A stretch of DNA of 62,401 bases, from positions 1 to 62,401 of the forward strand of contig DASXVX010000066.1 in NCBI GenBank assembly GCA_036504075.1, in the 5' to 3' direction. Positions 24,106-33,193 of the stretch are shown piece after piece; position 1 is the first letter of the stretch, and the number at the start of each line of letters is the position of its first letter. The stretch is from DASXVX01 sp036504075. GTDB taxonomy: Bacteria > Bacillota > Sulfobacillia > Symbiobacteriales > Symbiobacteriaceae. Both the position numbers and the translations under genes were made by a program. The notes beneath the pieces were generated by a model, which saw only the letters and a list, made by a program, of their open reading frames with translations, did not search any database and was not told the DNA's origin.

Positions 24106-25071
24106 TTAGCCCTTCACCCAGGCAGGCTTGCGGTCAAGCTGGTGTATTGCGTCGATATACCGAATCGTCCCTGTCTTACGGCGAAGGGCGATCGAATGTG
24201 TCTGCGCCTTGTGGTTGCCGTAGTACCTGACCCCCCGGAGCAGGTCGCCATCCGTGATGCCCGTGGCCGAGAAGACCACGTCCTCGCCCTTCACCAGGTC
24301 CTCCAGCCGGAGTACCTGCGTGGGATCGAGGAGGCCCATCTCCTTGCACCGCAGGTACTCCTGCTCGTTCGCGGGCTTGAGCCGGGCCTGCATGTCGCCG
24401 CCCAGGCACTTGAGCGCCGCCGCCGCCAGCACGCCTTCCGGCGCACCGCCGATGCCCAGCAGCATGTCGACGCCCGTCTCGCCGGTGGCCGTCGCAACCG
24501 CCGGGGCCACGTCGCCGTCGCTGATCAGCTTGATTCGGGCGCCGGCTTCCCGGCACTCCTGAATGATCGAATGATGCCGCTCGCGGTCCAAAATGACCAC
24601 TGTAAGATCGCTGACGTCCTTGCCCTTGGCCCGGGCAACCCAGCGCAAGTTGGCCGTAATGGACGCCGTAATATCGATGCACCCTCTGGCTTCGGGACCA
24701 ACCGCGATTTTCTCCATATACATGTCCGGGGCATGCAACAGGCAACCCTTGGGAGCAAGCGCCACAACCGCAATCGACCCGTTCAGGCCCTTTGCGACCA
24801 GGTTGGTTCCCTCCAGCGGATCCACGGCAATATCGACTTCCGGCCCGCCGCCGCCGACTTGCTCACCGATATAGAGCATCGGAGCTTCGTCCATTTCGCC
24901 TTCGCCGATGACCACCGTACCCGACACCTGGAGGATATCGAACCCCGCCCGCATCGCATCCACAGCCAGTTGATCAGCCATGATCTTGTCGCCGCGGCCC
25001 ATCCATCTGGCACATGCAACAGCTGCAGCCTCTGTCACACGGACCAACTCCATCGCTAACTCCCGTTCCAC
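24106..25071 (-). CDS. glpX: Class II fructose-1,6-bisphosphatase
   Basis: 321 aa. Hydrolyses fructose-1,6-bisphosphate in gluconeogenesis. GlpX marks: ADQLAVDAMR, GTVVIGEGEMDEAPMLYIGE (metal ligands), DPLEGTN (84-90) and GITDGDLLRGVRY. Start is GTG 25071 with GGAGG at 7 nt. It follows the transaldolase gene across a terminator (25140-25174). In Bacillus the next gene is rho; here an M23/acylase block takes that place. Confidence 0.97.
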   Translation of the reverse strand: MERELAMELVRVTEAAAVACARWMGRGDKIMADQLAVDAMRAGFDILQVSGTVVIGEGEMDEAPMLYIGEQVGGGGPEVDIAVDPLEGTNLVAKGLNGSIAVVALAPKGCLLHAPDMYMEKIAVGPEARGCIDITASITANLRWVARAKGKDVSDLTVVILDRERHHSIIQECREAGARIKLISDGDVAPAVATATGETGVDMLLGIGGAPEGVLAAAALKCLGGDMQARLKPANEQEYLRCKEMGLLDPTQVLRLEDLVKGEDVVFSATGITDGDLLRGVRYYGNHKAQTHSIALRRKTGTIRYIDAIHQLDRKPAWVKG

Positions 25072-25139
25072 ACATGCTCCTCCTTACCCTAGGCTTATCG
25101 GACCCGGCAACATACCAATACACTTATGGGGTCTGGGTT

Positions 25140-25174
25140 AAAAAACCGGTGCGCGGGATGACCCAGCACCGGTT
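25140..25174 (-). terminator. Terminator after transaldolase gene
   Basis: AACCGGTGC/GCACCGGTT stem followed on the minus strand by TTTTTT, 10 nt after the stop codon. Confidence 0.9.
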
Positions 25175-25184
25175 AAAGTTATAC

Positions 25185-25835
25185 CTATACCTTACCACGG
25201 GCAGCTTCCCAGTCCTTGAGAAAGCGCTCGATCCCGGCATCGGTCAAGGGGTGCTTGAGCATTTGCTTGAGCACCTTGTGTGGTATGGTGGCGATGTGCG
25301 CGCCCGCTTTGGCGCACTCGGTAACCTGACCGGGCGTCCGGATAGAGGCGGCGATGATCTCCGTATCAATCCCGTGGATCGCAAAAATCTCAGCGATGTC
25401 CCGGATGACCTGGATGCCGTCCATGTTGATGTCGTCCAGCCTGCCGACGAAGGGGCTGACAAAAGTAGCCCCGGACCGGGCGCAGAGCAACGCCTGGTTC
25501 GCAGTGAAAATCAGGGTCAGGTTCGTCTTCACCCCAAGCTTCGACAGGCGGGCGCAGGCCTTCAGGCCCTCTTCCGTCATCGGCAGCTTGATGACGACGT
25601 TCTTGTGCATCTCATAATACTGGGCGGCCTCCGCCACCATGTCATCGGCTTTGAGGCTGATTACCTCTGCGCTGATGGGTCCGTCGACCAGTTCCAGGAT
25701 CTCGCGCAGGACCTGCTTGAAATCCCGGCCCTCCTTAGCCACGAGCGACGGATTGGTTGTAACGCCGCTGAGGACGCCCCACGAAGCGATCTCGCGGATT
25801 TCGTCAACGTTAGCGGTGTCAATGAAAAATTTCAC
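25185..25835 (-). CDS. Transaldolase / fructose-6-phosphate aldolase-like (TalC family)
   Basis: 216 aa TIM barrel of the short transaldolase group. Schiff-base lysine in NVVIKLPMTEEG (K83 from the chosen start). MKFFIDTANVDEIRE and GVTTNPSLVAKEG are diagnostic. The start at GTG 25835 (GGAGG at 10 nt) matches the family N-terminus; the GTG three codons earlier abuts the ribosome site. The member between spo0F and glpX in Bacillus (ywjH/tal) acts as a transaldolase, so that activity is favoured over F6P aldolase. Confidence 0.94.
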   Translation of the reverse strand: MKFFIDTANVDEIREIASWGVLSGVTTNPSLVAKEGRDFKQVLREILELVDGPISAEVISLKADDMVAEAAQYYEMHKNVVIKLPMTEEGLKACARLSKLGVKTNLTLIFTANQALLCARSGATFVSPFVGRLDDINMDGIQVIRDIAEIFAIHGIDTEIIAASIRTPGQVTECAKAGAHIATIPHKVLKQMLKHPLTDAGIERFLKDWEAARGKV

Positions 25836-25910
25836 GGCAGACACTCCTCCCGGTCACGATTCACGTTCGGAAATAAGGTTACCACAAGGCAAGGGATTCT
25901 GAAAGCAGAT

Positions 25911-25933
25911 AGGCCGGGGTCCTCCCCCGGCCT
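25911..25933. terminator. Hairpin between zinc-ribbon gene and transaldolase gene
   Basis: AGGCCGGGG/CCCCGGCCT, 9 bp with a 5-nt loop, directly after the stop of the zinc-ribbon gene. A T-run (TATTTTTT) lies on the plus-strand side only, so it may be a weak terminator or processing site for the minus operon. Confidence 0.5.
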
Positions 25934-25936
25934 CGA

Positions 25937-26578
25937 CTATTTTTTGTGTCCCCTGCGCCGGCCGGCCGAGTCGTCTCCGACCTGGAGCCGCCCGGTTGCT
26001 TCCAACGCCGCCAGGTCTTCTTCGCTGGCCGCCAGAATGGTCTTGTGGCTCCCGCAGGCGGAACATGACAGTTCGAGCCGCTCCGGGAAAATATCCACAG
26101 CAATGTCCTGATTGCCACAACCGCAAGTCAGATTGCCCTCTTCAGCGAGAGCATGAATCCGACTCAAGGCCTGGAACATGACTTCGGGTTCGTCGAAGTA
26201 CTCGCCGAACGCCTCGTCTTCCAGCAGGCGATCCAGTTCGCTTCCCCCGGTCCGGGTATAGGTATCAACTTCGTGTGCCCGTCCAAAAACGCCCAGTTGC
26301 AGTTCCGTATCCGAACAGAGGATGGGTGTCAGGCCCGGGGTGTTCCAGAAGTGCCTGGCTGTAAAGTATAGGAAGTGTACGCCGTCGCAAAGGTAGCAGG
26401 GCACCTGCAGCCATACCTGACCGTTCCGGGTGCCGACCGTAAGCTTGTGACTTCCACAGGAACAGGAAAGTTTAGCAGACCTACCGCCGGAAAACTCAAA
26501 GCGAGACAGCGTCGTCATTTCCATGCGTCCACACTGCGGACACCGAATGGCAAAGGCTGTCTGGGCTGTTACGAGCAC
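25937..26578 (-). CDS. Zinc-ribbon protein of unknown function
   Basis: 213 aa, cytoplasmic. Five Cys-rich knuckles are spaced along the protein: CPQCG (13-17), CSCGSH, CYLCDG, CGCG and CSACGSH, enough for two or three zinc ribbons. The middle contains acidic ELDRLLEDEAFGEYFDEPEVM. Start GTG 26578 with GGGGG at 7 nt. It sits between kce and the transaldolase gene in the spo0F operon. Proteins of this look are present in other Clostridia near spo0F, but I know no function; nucleic-acid or metal-dependent regulation is only a guess. Confidence 0.75.
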   Translation of the reverse strand: MLVTAQTAFAIRCPQCGRMEMTTLSRFEFSGGRSAKLSCSCGSHKLTVGTRNGQVWLQVPCYLCDGVHFLYFTARHFWNTPGLTPILCSDTELQLGVFGRAHEVDTYTRTGGSELDRLLEDEAFGEYFDEPEVMFQALSRIHALAEEGNLTCGCGNQDIAVDIFPERLELSCSACGSHKTILAASEEDLAALEATGRLQVGDDSAGRRRGHKK

Positions 26579-26632
26579 GGGGCCACCCCCTTTCCCGATC
26601 GGGCTACCGGCTTTTTCGCCACCAGATTACGC

Positions 26633-27454
26633 TTAGAGGGTTCGCTCAGGGAGGCGCAATATCCTCCTTGCCTCAGCAGGGGTGGCAAGCTCACGGCCCA
26701 ACTCCCGCGCGAGCCGGACAACTCGTTCGACCAGCATGGCGTTGGTGGCAAGGACGCCCTTCGTATAGTACAGGTTGTCTTCGAATCCCACCCGGACGTG
26801 TCCCCCCAGCAAAATGGCCGCGTTGGCCAGGGGCAGCTGCGCCCGCCCGATGCCGGCTACCGACCAGGTGCAGCCCGGCGGCAGTGATTCCGCCATGTGC
26901 AGCAGGTTCCGGATGGTCGGGGCAATGCCGCCGGGCACGCCCATCACGAAGTCGAAGTGCAGCGGCAAGGCCAGAATGGACTGCTTCACCAGCGCCAGGG
27001 CGTTGTCGATGTGCCCCAGGTCGAAGCATTCGATCTCGGGTACGACACCGTGCTCCACCATGGTTTTCGCGAACTGCTCGATCAGGTCGGGCGAGTTCCA
27101 GAACACACCCCGCCCGAAGTTGACGGTTCCGGCGGACAGGGAGGCCATCTCCGGCTTCAGGAAGACCGGTTGGAGCCGCTCTTCGGCCGACATGCCCACC
27201 GCCCCGCCGGTGGAGGTCTGGACGATAATGTCTGTCCGGGAGCTGATTTCCCGGAGGATTTCCGCATAAACACCCCTGCTCTGGGTGGGCGTCCCGTCCG
27301 GCAACCGCCCGTGCACATGGACCATGGCCGCACCCGCATTCCGGCAGGCGACGGCATCCGCCGCGATCTCAGCCGGGGTAATCGGCAGGTGCGGGTTCTG
27401 CGCTTTCGTGACCTCGGCGCCGTCCAGCGCCACCGTAATGACCAGCTTCTCCAT
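26633..27454 (-). CDS. kce: 3-keto-5-aminohexanoate cleavage enzyme (BKACE family)
   Basis: 273 aa TIM barrel. In lysine fermentation it condenses 3-keto-5-aminohexanoate with acetyl-CoA to give acetoacetate and 3-aminobutyryl-CoA. Key residues sit where the family has them: E14, zinc ligands H46 and H48 in VHVHGR, and E225 in RVGFEDN. Start ATG 27454 with GGGAG at 8 nt. Adjacent kal, the next enzyme, supports the Kce activity rather than another BKACE substrate. The rest of the pathway (lysine aminomutases, kdd) is not in the window. Confidence 0.92.
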   Translation of the reverse strand: MEKLVITVALDGAEVTKAQNPHLPITPAEIAADAVACRNAGAAMVHVHGRLPDGTPTQSRGVYAEILREISSRTDIIVQTSTGGAVGMSAEERLQPVFLKPEMASLSAGTVNFGRGVFWNSPDLIEQFAKTMVEHGVVPEIECFDLGHIDNALALVKQSILALPLHFDFVMGVPGGIAPTIRNLLHMAESLPPGCTWSVAGIGRAQLPLANAAILLGGHVRVGFEDNLYYTKGVLATNAMLVERVVRLARELGRELATPAEARRILRLPERTL

Positions 27455-27485
27455 TTCCGTTGCTCCCTTCCGCAAAGGCGATCGG

Positions 27486-27878
27486 CTACTCGGCCGGCCG
27501 CTGGAACTGTTTGGGCACCATGCAGGTCCCGCTGGCCCGAGTTACCAATACCGGTTCGGGCAGCACCCGTGCCCGGGACGGCTGTTCGGGCGTCGGGTCT
27601 GCCACGATCACTTTGTACGCCTCGAAAGTCATGGCCCGGGAGGTGTTGCCAAGCTTGGTGAACTTTGCCCGCACCTCAATGTAGTCGCCAGCATAGACGG
27701 GCGCTTTGAACTCCACCATGTCGTACGCCACAAATAGCCCTTCATCGCCGTCGTGCCGGATGAGCAACTCGGTTGCCGCATCGCCGAACAGCGCCAGCAT
27801 CCGGGCCCCATCTACCAGGTTGCCGCCGTAATGGGCGTCGTGAGCGGACATGCGGACCCGCAGAAAGGATTCGCTCAA
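27486..27878 (-). CDS. kal: 3-aminobutyryl-CoA ammonia-lyase
   Basis: 130 aa hot-dog fold protein, removing ammonia from 3-aminobutyryl-CoA to give crotonyl-CoA. Signature RVRMSAHDAHYGGNLVDGAR near the N-terminus and FGDAATELLIRHDGDEGLF match Kal. Start is TTG 27878 with GGAGG at 7 nt; the upstream open frame overlaps spo0F and is not used. It lies 16 nt after spo0F and 31 nt before kce. Confidence 0.92.
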   Translation of the reverse strand: MSESFLRVRMSAHDAHYGGNLVDGARMLALFGDAATELLIRHDGDEGLFVAYDMVEFKAPVYAGDYIEVRAKFTKLGNTSRAMTFEAYKVIVADPTPEQPSRARVLPEPVLVTRASGTCMVPKQFQRPAE

Positions 27879-27894
27879 AGTTCCCCCTCCTCCA

Positions 27895-28272
27895 TCACGG
27901 GCCGGTGGCCAAAGCTTCGGCGACCCGTTTGCGCAGATCGAAGACGTCGAACGGCTTGTTGATGCACTGCTCGGCGCCGCTTTGCATGGCTTCACTCACC
28001 CGATCGCCATCGCCTACCGCCGTCATCATGAAGACTGGCAGGGCCGGGTGGAGACTCTTCAGGACCCGGAGCGTCTCCAGGCCGTCCATGACCGGCATCT
28101 TCATGTCCAGGAGGACCAGTGCCGGCGTCTGGACCCCGACCAACGCCAGGGCTTCCTGGCCGTTGGCCGCCGACGATACCTGGTAGCCGACCTCCCGGAA
28201 GACCTCCTGGACTAGCCGGCGCACGCCTAGCTGGTCGTCTACGACCAGAATGAGCGGAGACTCCGTAGCCAT
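27895..28272 (-). CDS. spo0F: Single-domain response regulator, Spo0F-like
   Basis: 125 aa receiver domain without output domain. Acidic pocket D12-D13, phosphoacceptor D56 (VLLDMKMP), T84 and K106 (NKPF) are all present. Position upstream of the transaldolase and glpX genes equals that of spo0F in Bacillus, where it relays phosphate to Spo0B/Spo0A; the gene name rests on that synteny. Start ATG with GGAGG at 8 nt, only 22 nt after the protease gene, so it may be read from the upstream surface-protein operon. Confidence 0.85.
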   Translation of the reverse strand: MATESPLILVVDDQLGVRRLVQEVFREVGYQVSSAANGQEALALVGVQTPALVLLDMKMPVMDGLETLRVLKSLHPALPVFMMTAVGDGDRVSEAMQSGAEQCINKPFDVFDLRKRVAEALATGP

Positions 28273-28294
28273 GTTTCAGACCTCCAACCGCAGA

Positions 28295-31200
28295 CTATGG
28301 CATTTGTGATGTAAGTTTTCGATGCCAGAGCATGTTTTCCCCGCTTATGTCGATCCCAACCGGATGGAATCCCCAGTCGTCCTGGACCGGAAGCGTAATC
28401 CGCTGCTTCATGAACTGGTATTGTGGCAAGTCCGCTTCGATGTCCAGGACCTGGGTGCTGCCGTCGGGTACCTCCGGCACGACTACCTGGCCGGCCCGGC
28501 TGGTGAAAAGCCGGCCGTTTACCGTGAGCGTGCCGTCGGTCAGGCTCCCGGTCCGGGAATCCCGGAGCTCCAGCACCACGTCCGAACGCTTGCCGCGGGT
28601 CAGCTGGGCCGCCATGGGTGTCACCGCGAGCGCCGGCTGCCCCACGGACACCTCGAAGGGGAACCAGCCGACGGTGACGTCCCGGTCGGCATCCCAGAGC
28701 AGCAATTGGCCGGTGTAGCGGCCCGGGAGATGGGGGGCATGAATGGTGAGGTTGGGCATCCAGACGTCACCCCGGTTGTGCCGCCGGTTGGTGTCGTCCG
28801 TGAAGGCCTGAAACGCTTCAATGCCCATCAGCCGCCGGTACTGGTACTGCACCGGTTGATCTACGGAGCCATCCTGAATCGCCAGAGCCTGGTAGCGGCC
28901 CGGCGCCAGGTTCCGCTTCTCTATGACTTCGTGACCGTTGGGTTGCGCTGCCGACTGGCCCCATAGCTGCCACCCCGTTTTGTCGAGGTACGACAGTGAG
29001 AGGTTAAGATCGGCACTCGCCGGCACCGGGTTGTTGATTTCCACCCGCATATACGCGGTGAATTGCTGAAGGGCAAAGTCTTCGATCACGAGGGTCTTCT
29101 GCTCGACCTGCCAGGGCACGCTTGCCGACCAGGCTTCGGCCGGGTTGTTCAACGTCAGGCCGACCGCCTGGAGGCGCCCCGTGAACGGGTCAGACGGGTT
29201 GGTCACCTTGATGGGAAACGTCGCTGTCGCACCGGCGGCGACGTTGAACTTCAGCGGCAATGTGGTGATGGCGCCGGGTCGGGCCTGCGCTTCAAGCGTG
29301 TAGGTGTCGGTCAGCAGGTAGCCGTCCGTGTTCGGCTCCGCCGAAATGACCACTTCCCAGGTCCCCGCCACCGGATACTCGGTGCTCAGGAACGCCGTCA
29401 GGCTCTGGCCCTGAGGGCCGATTTCCGCCGAATAGACGGCCTTGCCGTCCGGACGCAGCACGTGCACCCGCACGGTACCCTGGGTCGCCGTGCCCGGGTT
29501 AATCGGCACGCGGGCCGTTACGTTCAAGGTAGCTGTGCCGGGCTTTACGTCGAGAAAGTACCGGTGGTACCGCCCGACTTCCAGCGAATTCGTCGTCGTG
29601 AAGTTTTTGTCCACGGACAGGGGCAGGTCGATTGGCCGGACGAACGTGATGGGAACGGTCAGGCTGGGGCCGTACTTCTCCTGATGTGTCATCTGCAAGA
29701 ATGCGCTGTGCACGCCATCGCCGTCGGGTGGATTCAGCTCCAGGGGCAACTGGCGGGCAACGTTCGGCGGGAGCGTCAGGGAGCGCAACAGCGGGTGTAC
29801 CCAGTCGGCCGAACTGTAAACGCTCACCCGGGTCAGGTCGTCACCAAGGTTGGTCAGCCAAAAGTCCGTGCTGCCGGGCGTGTAGGAACGGGCCAGCAGG
29901 CCGCCGTTCCCTTCCCTGGTCCGGGCTTTCAGAGCCGGCACGGAGTTGATCATCATCAGGTTCGAAAAGGCCGCCGGAAGCTGCACGAGGCCGTTGCCTT
30001 GCTCGTAGACCTCGAACCCGGCGATGCGTCGGGCGCCCATCTCCAGCGCCCGCTTCACGCTGATGCGATCGTGGTTGAGACCCGCCTGTTTGCCCGCCTG
30101 CATGAGTAATGCTGCGGCGCCGCTGACGTGCGGCGTGGCGATGGAGGTGCCTTTCTCCGTCGTATAGCCGGTACTGTCGATCCACATGGACGAAATCGTC
30201 GGGCTGCCGCCCGGGGCCACCACGTTGGGCAGGTAAGAGCCGTCCGAGCGCGGGCCCATGCCCGACAACGACCAGATGGACTCGTGCGGCACTTTGTACC
30301 CGTAGTCCCGTTCCCACATCGCCGGCGAGTAGTAAGCACCCACCGCCATCACTTCGGACGGGTTCCCGAGCGTCGTGCCACTTGAGAGGCCCGGCCCGGT
30401 ATTGTCGGACGCCAGCACAATGAGGCAGCCGTAATCCCGGGTAATCTGGTTCAGCCACTCCGAGGCGGTGGCGTCGAACTGGGAGGCCGCCGTTGCCAGC
30501 CCGCCAATGCTGAGGTTAATGATATCGGCGCCATGGGTGGCTGCGTACTTGATCGCCTGCTTGATCGCGAACCAGTCGCCGCTCCCGGCAGAACCCATGG
30601 CCTTCAGCACCATGATCTGGGCGCCTGGCGCCACGCCGGCAAAACCGTCCGGGCTGTTGGCACCCAGGACCCCTGCCACCTGCGTGCCGTGGCCCATGCC
30701 GTCAAACCCGAGGTCGACCCACTTGCCCGCCGGGTCCAGGTCGGCAACGGCGAAGTTAAGCCGGCGAGAGGCCAGGGTTCCGCTGCGGCTATGGCCCAGA
30801 TGCCCCACCGTCTGGCTCTGGCTGAACAGGGTCAGGGGGTCTTCATCGGTGAAATCGCCGTTGTTGTTGGTATCCACATAGACCGTGTCGTACCGGCCGG
30901 GGATGTTGGCATCCACCAGCAGCACGCCGAACCGGTCGGTCTGTAAACCGTTGCGGTCCAGATCCCGGTTGATAATGCCCGCAACGTTGAATTCCTCCAG
31001 GAAGCCGAAGCGGGCGTTCTGGCTCCCGAGCGGCCTCGGCGGCAGCTTGAACGCCCGGCCGTCCGGGGCGTTGTACGTGCTGCCCCAGGCGACGGCCTGA
31101 TCGACCTGCACAGACCCTTCCTCGGTGAAGTCTTTCCAGTCAATAAGCTTCGGCCGGCCGTCGGGCGTCTGCTGCAAGGCGGGATGGCCGGGGTCGACGC

Positions 31201-31723
31201 CCGTGTCGATCACCGCCACAACGACTCCGGCACCATCGACACCCCGTTCCCCTCGGAACTCCCCGGCCCCGATCGCGTCCATGCTGATGCCGACCTGGGA
31301 TTGGGCTTCCGCCGACCCCACCGGACCTCGCGCTGTGACCGGATGCGGCTGCTCCACCTGAAGCCGTTGGTTAATACCAACAGCCACAACCCGGCTGGCC
31401 CGAGACACCGATTCGGCCGCTGCTGCCGGCAGCTTGGCCAAGACGTGTGTGCGGTCCTGTTCCAGCACCTCGCCACCGGCCGCGGTAATGGCTTGCTTCA
31501 AACCGGCGACGCCTGCCGGGGAATCCACCATGAGGTTGAGCTTCACGAACGAATCGCCCTGAGCCTCTGCCGTACGGAGCGCCTCCTGCACGGCCGGCGG
31601 CACCCTCAGCGGGAGCACCGGCACGTCGGGGCGCCAAACGGCCGGGCCGGACGTGGCCGGCACCAGACCAGCCATCGCTGCTACCAGCAGCCCCGCCCCA
31701 ATGGCTTTCAGGGCTTTGCTCAT
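28295..31723 (-). CDS. Large secreted S8 subtilisin-like serine protease
   Basis: 1142 aa. Signal peptide (about 1-25), an I9-like propeptide (about 50-125), then the S8 domain with the triad D173 (VIDTGVDPGHPAL), H345 (GMGHGTQVAG) and S527 (GTSIATPHVSG); N441 is the oxyanion residue. A long insert between D and H contains a calcium-loop pattern DTNNNGDFTDED (284-295). Residues 600-1142 are several beta-sandwich domains. It lies 9 nt after the SLH protein gene, so the two are co-transcribed; the SLH partner may hold it at the wall. No SLH domain of its own is present. Confidence 0.94.
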   Translation of the reverse strand: MSKALKAIGAGLLVAAMAGLVPATSGPAVWRPDVPVLPLRVPPAVQEALRTAEAQGDSFVKLNLMVDSPAGVAGLKQAITAAGGEVLEQDRTHVLAKLPAAAAESVSRASRVVAVGINQRLQVEQPHPVTARGPVGSAEAQSQVGISMDAIGAGEFRGERGVDGAGVVVAVIDTGVDPGHPALQQTPDGRPKLIDWKDFTEEGSVQVDQAVAWGSTYNAPDGRAFKLPPRPLGSQNARFGFLEEFNVAGIINRDLDRNGLQTDRFGVLLVDANIPGRYDTVYVDTNNNGDFTDEDPLTLFSQSQTVGHLGHSRSGTLASRRLNFAVADLDPAGKWVDLGFDGMGHGTQVAGVLGANSPDGFAGVAPGAQIMVLKAMGSAGSGDWFAIKQAIKYAATHGADIINLSIGGLATAASQFDATASEWLNQITRDYGCLIVLASDNTGPGLSSGTTLGNPSEVMAVGAYYSPAMWERDYGYKVPHESIWSLSGMGPRSDGSYLPNVVAPGGSPTISSMWIDSTGYTTEKGTSIATPHVSGAAALLMQAGKQAGLNHDRISVKRALEMGARRIAGFEVYEQGNGLVQLPAAFSNLMMINSVPALKARTREGNGGLLARSYTPGSTDFWLTNLGDDLTRVSVYSSADWVHPLLRSLTLPPNVARQLPLELNPPDGDGVHSAFLQMTHQEKYGPSLTVPITFVRPIDLPLSVDKNFTTTNSLEVGRYHRYFLDVKPGTATLNVTARVPINPGTATQGTVRVHVLRPDGKAVYSAEIGPQGQSLTAFLSTEYPVAGTWEVVISAEPNTDGYLLTDTYTLEAQARPGAITTLPLKFNVAAGATATFPIKVTNPSDPFTGRLQAVGLTLNNPAEAWSASVPWQVEQKTLVIEDFALQQFTAYMRVEINNPVPASADLNLSLSYLDKTGWQLWGQSAAQPNGHEVIEKRNLAPGRYQALAIQDGSVDQPVQYQYRRLMGIEAFQAFTDDTNRRHNRGDVWMPNLTIHAPHLPGRYTGQLLLWDADRDVTVGWFPFEVSVGQPALAVTPMAAQLTRGKRSDVVLELRDSRTGSLTDGTLTVNGRLFTSRAGQVVVPEVPDGSTQVLDIEADLPQYQFMKQRITLPVQDDWGFHPVGIDISGENMLWHRKLTSQMP

Positions 31724-31732
31724 ATGCTGTGG

Positions 31733-33019
31733 TCACCTCTCCGCCTGCAGATAGATCACCGCTCCCGTTTCGTCGACGGCTAGTTGTACCCGATCACCGA
31801 CGTGCAGGTCCTGGAAGCCGATCGGCTGCCCATTCAGAACCAACAGCGCTTCCTTGGCGACGGTGTATGGCTTTGTGCCCGACCCCGCGTCCGCATAAAT
31901 CCGCTGCCCGGTCAGATCCACACTGGTGACGACGCCTTTCACGGACGGATTGACCCCGTCTGCCACGCGGATCTCCCCCGTTTCGGCGTCCAGTGCCAGG
32001 TAAACTTCCGGAGCGCCCTGCAGTTGCGGCAGGGTCGCCGGCCGCCCGTTCAGGTAGACCAGAGCGCCGGGCTGGAGTGCCAACGTCTTCTGAATGCCGT
32101 CCGGCCCGGTGATGGTCAGCGAACTCCCGTCCACAACCGCCCGAGTCCCCAGGAGGTCCGGATAGCGGGCCTCCATGAACCAGCCATGGCCATCGCCGTC
32201 GAACACAATCCAAACCTGGTCGACCAGGCGAATCAACTCTGGCTGCGCCGTGACGCCGGCCCGGAAATACGTGCTGCCGGGGGCCATGGTAAACGGCGTC
32301 TCCTGGCCCAGTTGATCCCGCACGACCCCCTTTTGCGTGGTCGGGTCGAACTGGACCAACGTGCCGGTCAGGTTGTAAGCCCGGCCCATGCGCCCCAGGA
32401 GGCGCAGCAGGGCTACGCCGCCTTCGGCCTTCGTCACCGGCTGCTGCGGGCGGAAGATCCCGCCTGCGAAACCGTTCATCATGCCGTTGGCCAGGGCCAC
32501 GTGGATCGAGCCACGGGCCCAGTCGGGAATATCCTGGTCGTCCGCATACGTAGTGGGAATCAGGCGCATGCGCCAGGCCTCGTCGGACAGGCCAAGGACC
32601 CGCACCAGAAAAACGGCCATTTGTGCTCTCGTCACGGTGTCCGACGGACCAAAGGAGCCGTCCGGATACCCTTCCGTTACCGCCATTTCCGCCAGCGCTT
32701 CGACATACCCATTCGCCCAGTGCCAGCCGGGCATATCGGTGAATCGCGATTTATAGCGCGATAAGATTCGGGCGTTGGCGTCATTGCCAAGTCCTATCAC
32801 GATTACTTTTGCCAGTTGCGCCCGCGTTAGCGGTGCGTCCGGATCAAACCGGCCACCGGCGTCACCGGCTACGATTCCCTTCGCCTCCAGCGCCGCCAAT
32901 AGCGGTGCCGCCCAGTGTCCGGCCGTGTCAACCAACGTACCCGAGGCGGTTGCGGACACGCCTGCAATAACTGCCGCCGCGATCATGAAGACAGCCATTC
33001 CGCGAAGACGTTTGTTCAT
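31733..33019 (-). CDS. SLH-domain cell-wall-anchored protein
   Basis: 428 aa. Signal peptide (RGMAVFMIAAAVIAGVSATA), then three S-layer-homology domains in about 28-205 (each with an xDxxxHWA start and a TRAQ-type end: LTRAQLAKVIVIGL, VTRAQMAVFLVRVL, VTKAEGGVALLRLL). The C-terminal 220 aa are beta-rich small domains with repeated GV-type turns (TGTLVQFDPTTQKGVVRD; KGVVTSVDLTGQRIYAD). SLH domains bind pyruvylated secondary wall polymer. Start ATG 33019 chosen for the signal peptide. Forms an operon with the subtilase. Confidence 0.9.
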   Translation of the reverse strand: MNKRLRGMAVFMIAAAVIAGVSATASGTLVDTAGHWAAPLLAALEAKGIVAGDAGGRFDPDAPLTRAQLAKVIVIGLGNDANARILSRYKSRFTDMPGWHWANGYVEALAEMAVTEGYPDGSFGPSDTVTRAQMAVFLVRVLGLSDEAWRMRLIPTTYADDQDIPDWARGSIHVALANGMMNGFAGGIFRPQQPVTKAEGGVALLRLLGRMGRAYNLTGTLVQFDPTTQKGVVRDQLGQETPFTMAPGSTYFRAGVTAQPELIRLVDQVWIVFDGDGHGWFMEARYPDLLGTRAVVDGSSLTITGPDGIQKTLALQPGALVYLNGRPATLPQLQGAPEVYLALDAETGEIRVADGVNPSVKGVVTSVDLTGQRIYADAGSGTKPYTVAKEALLVLNGQPIGFQDLHVGDRVQLAVDETGAVIYLQAER

Positions 33020-33193
33020 GTGCCTCTCGCTGCCCCCCACCATAGCTTTCGTGGTGAGGCAAGTAGTTTCCTGTGGTCGCACACATAAAGAATTCTGCAT
33101 GCGTAGTAATTCCTGAGATTTGACGAAGCAACTCCCATACTGGTTTCACCTTCCGCGGGGCGTCCCCATAGGAATATGGGCAGGGGTGAGGTC

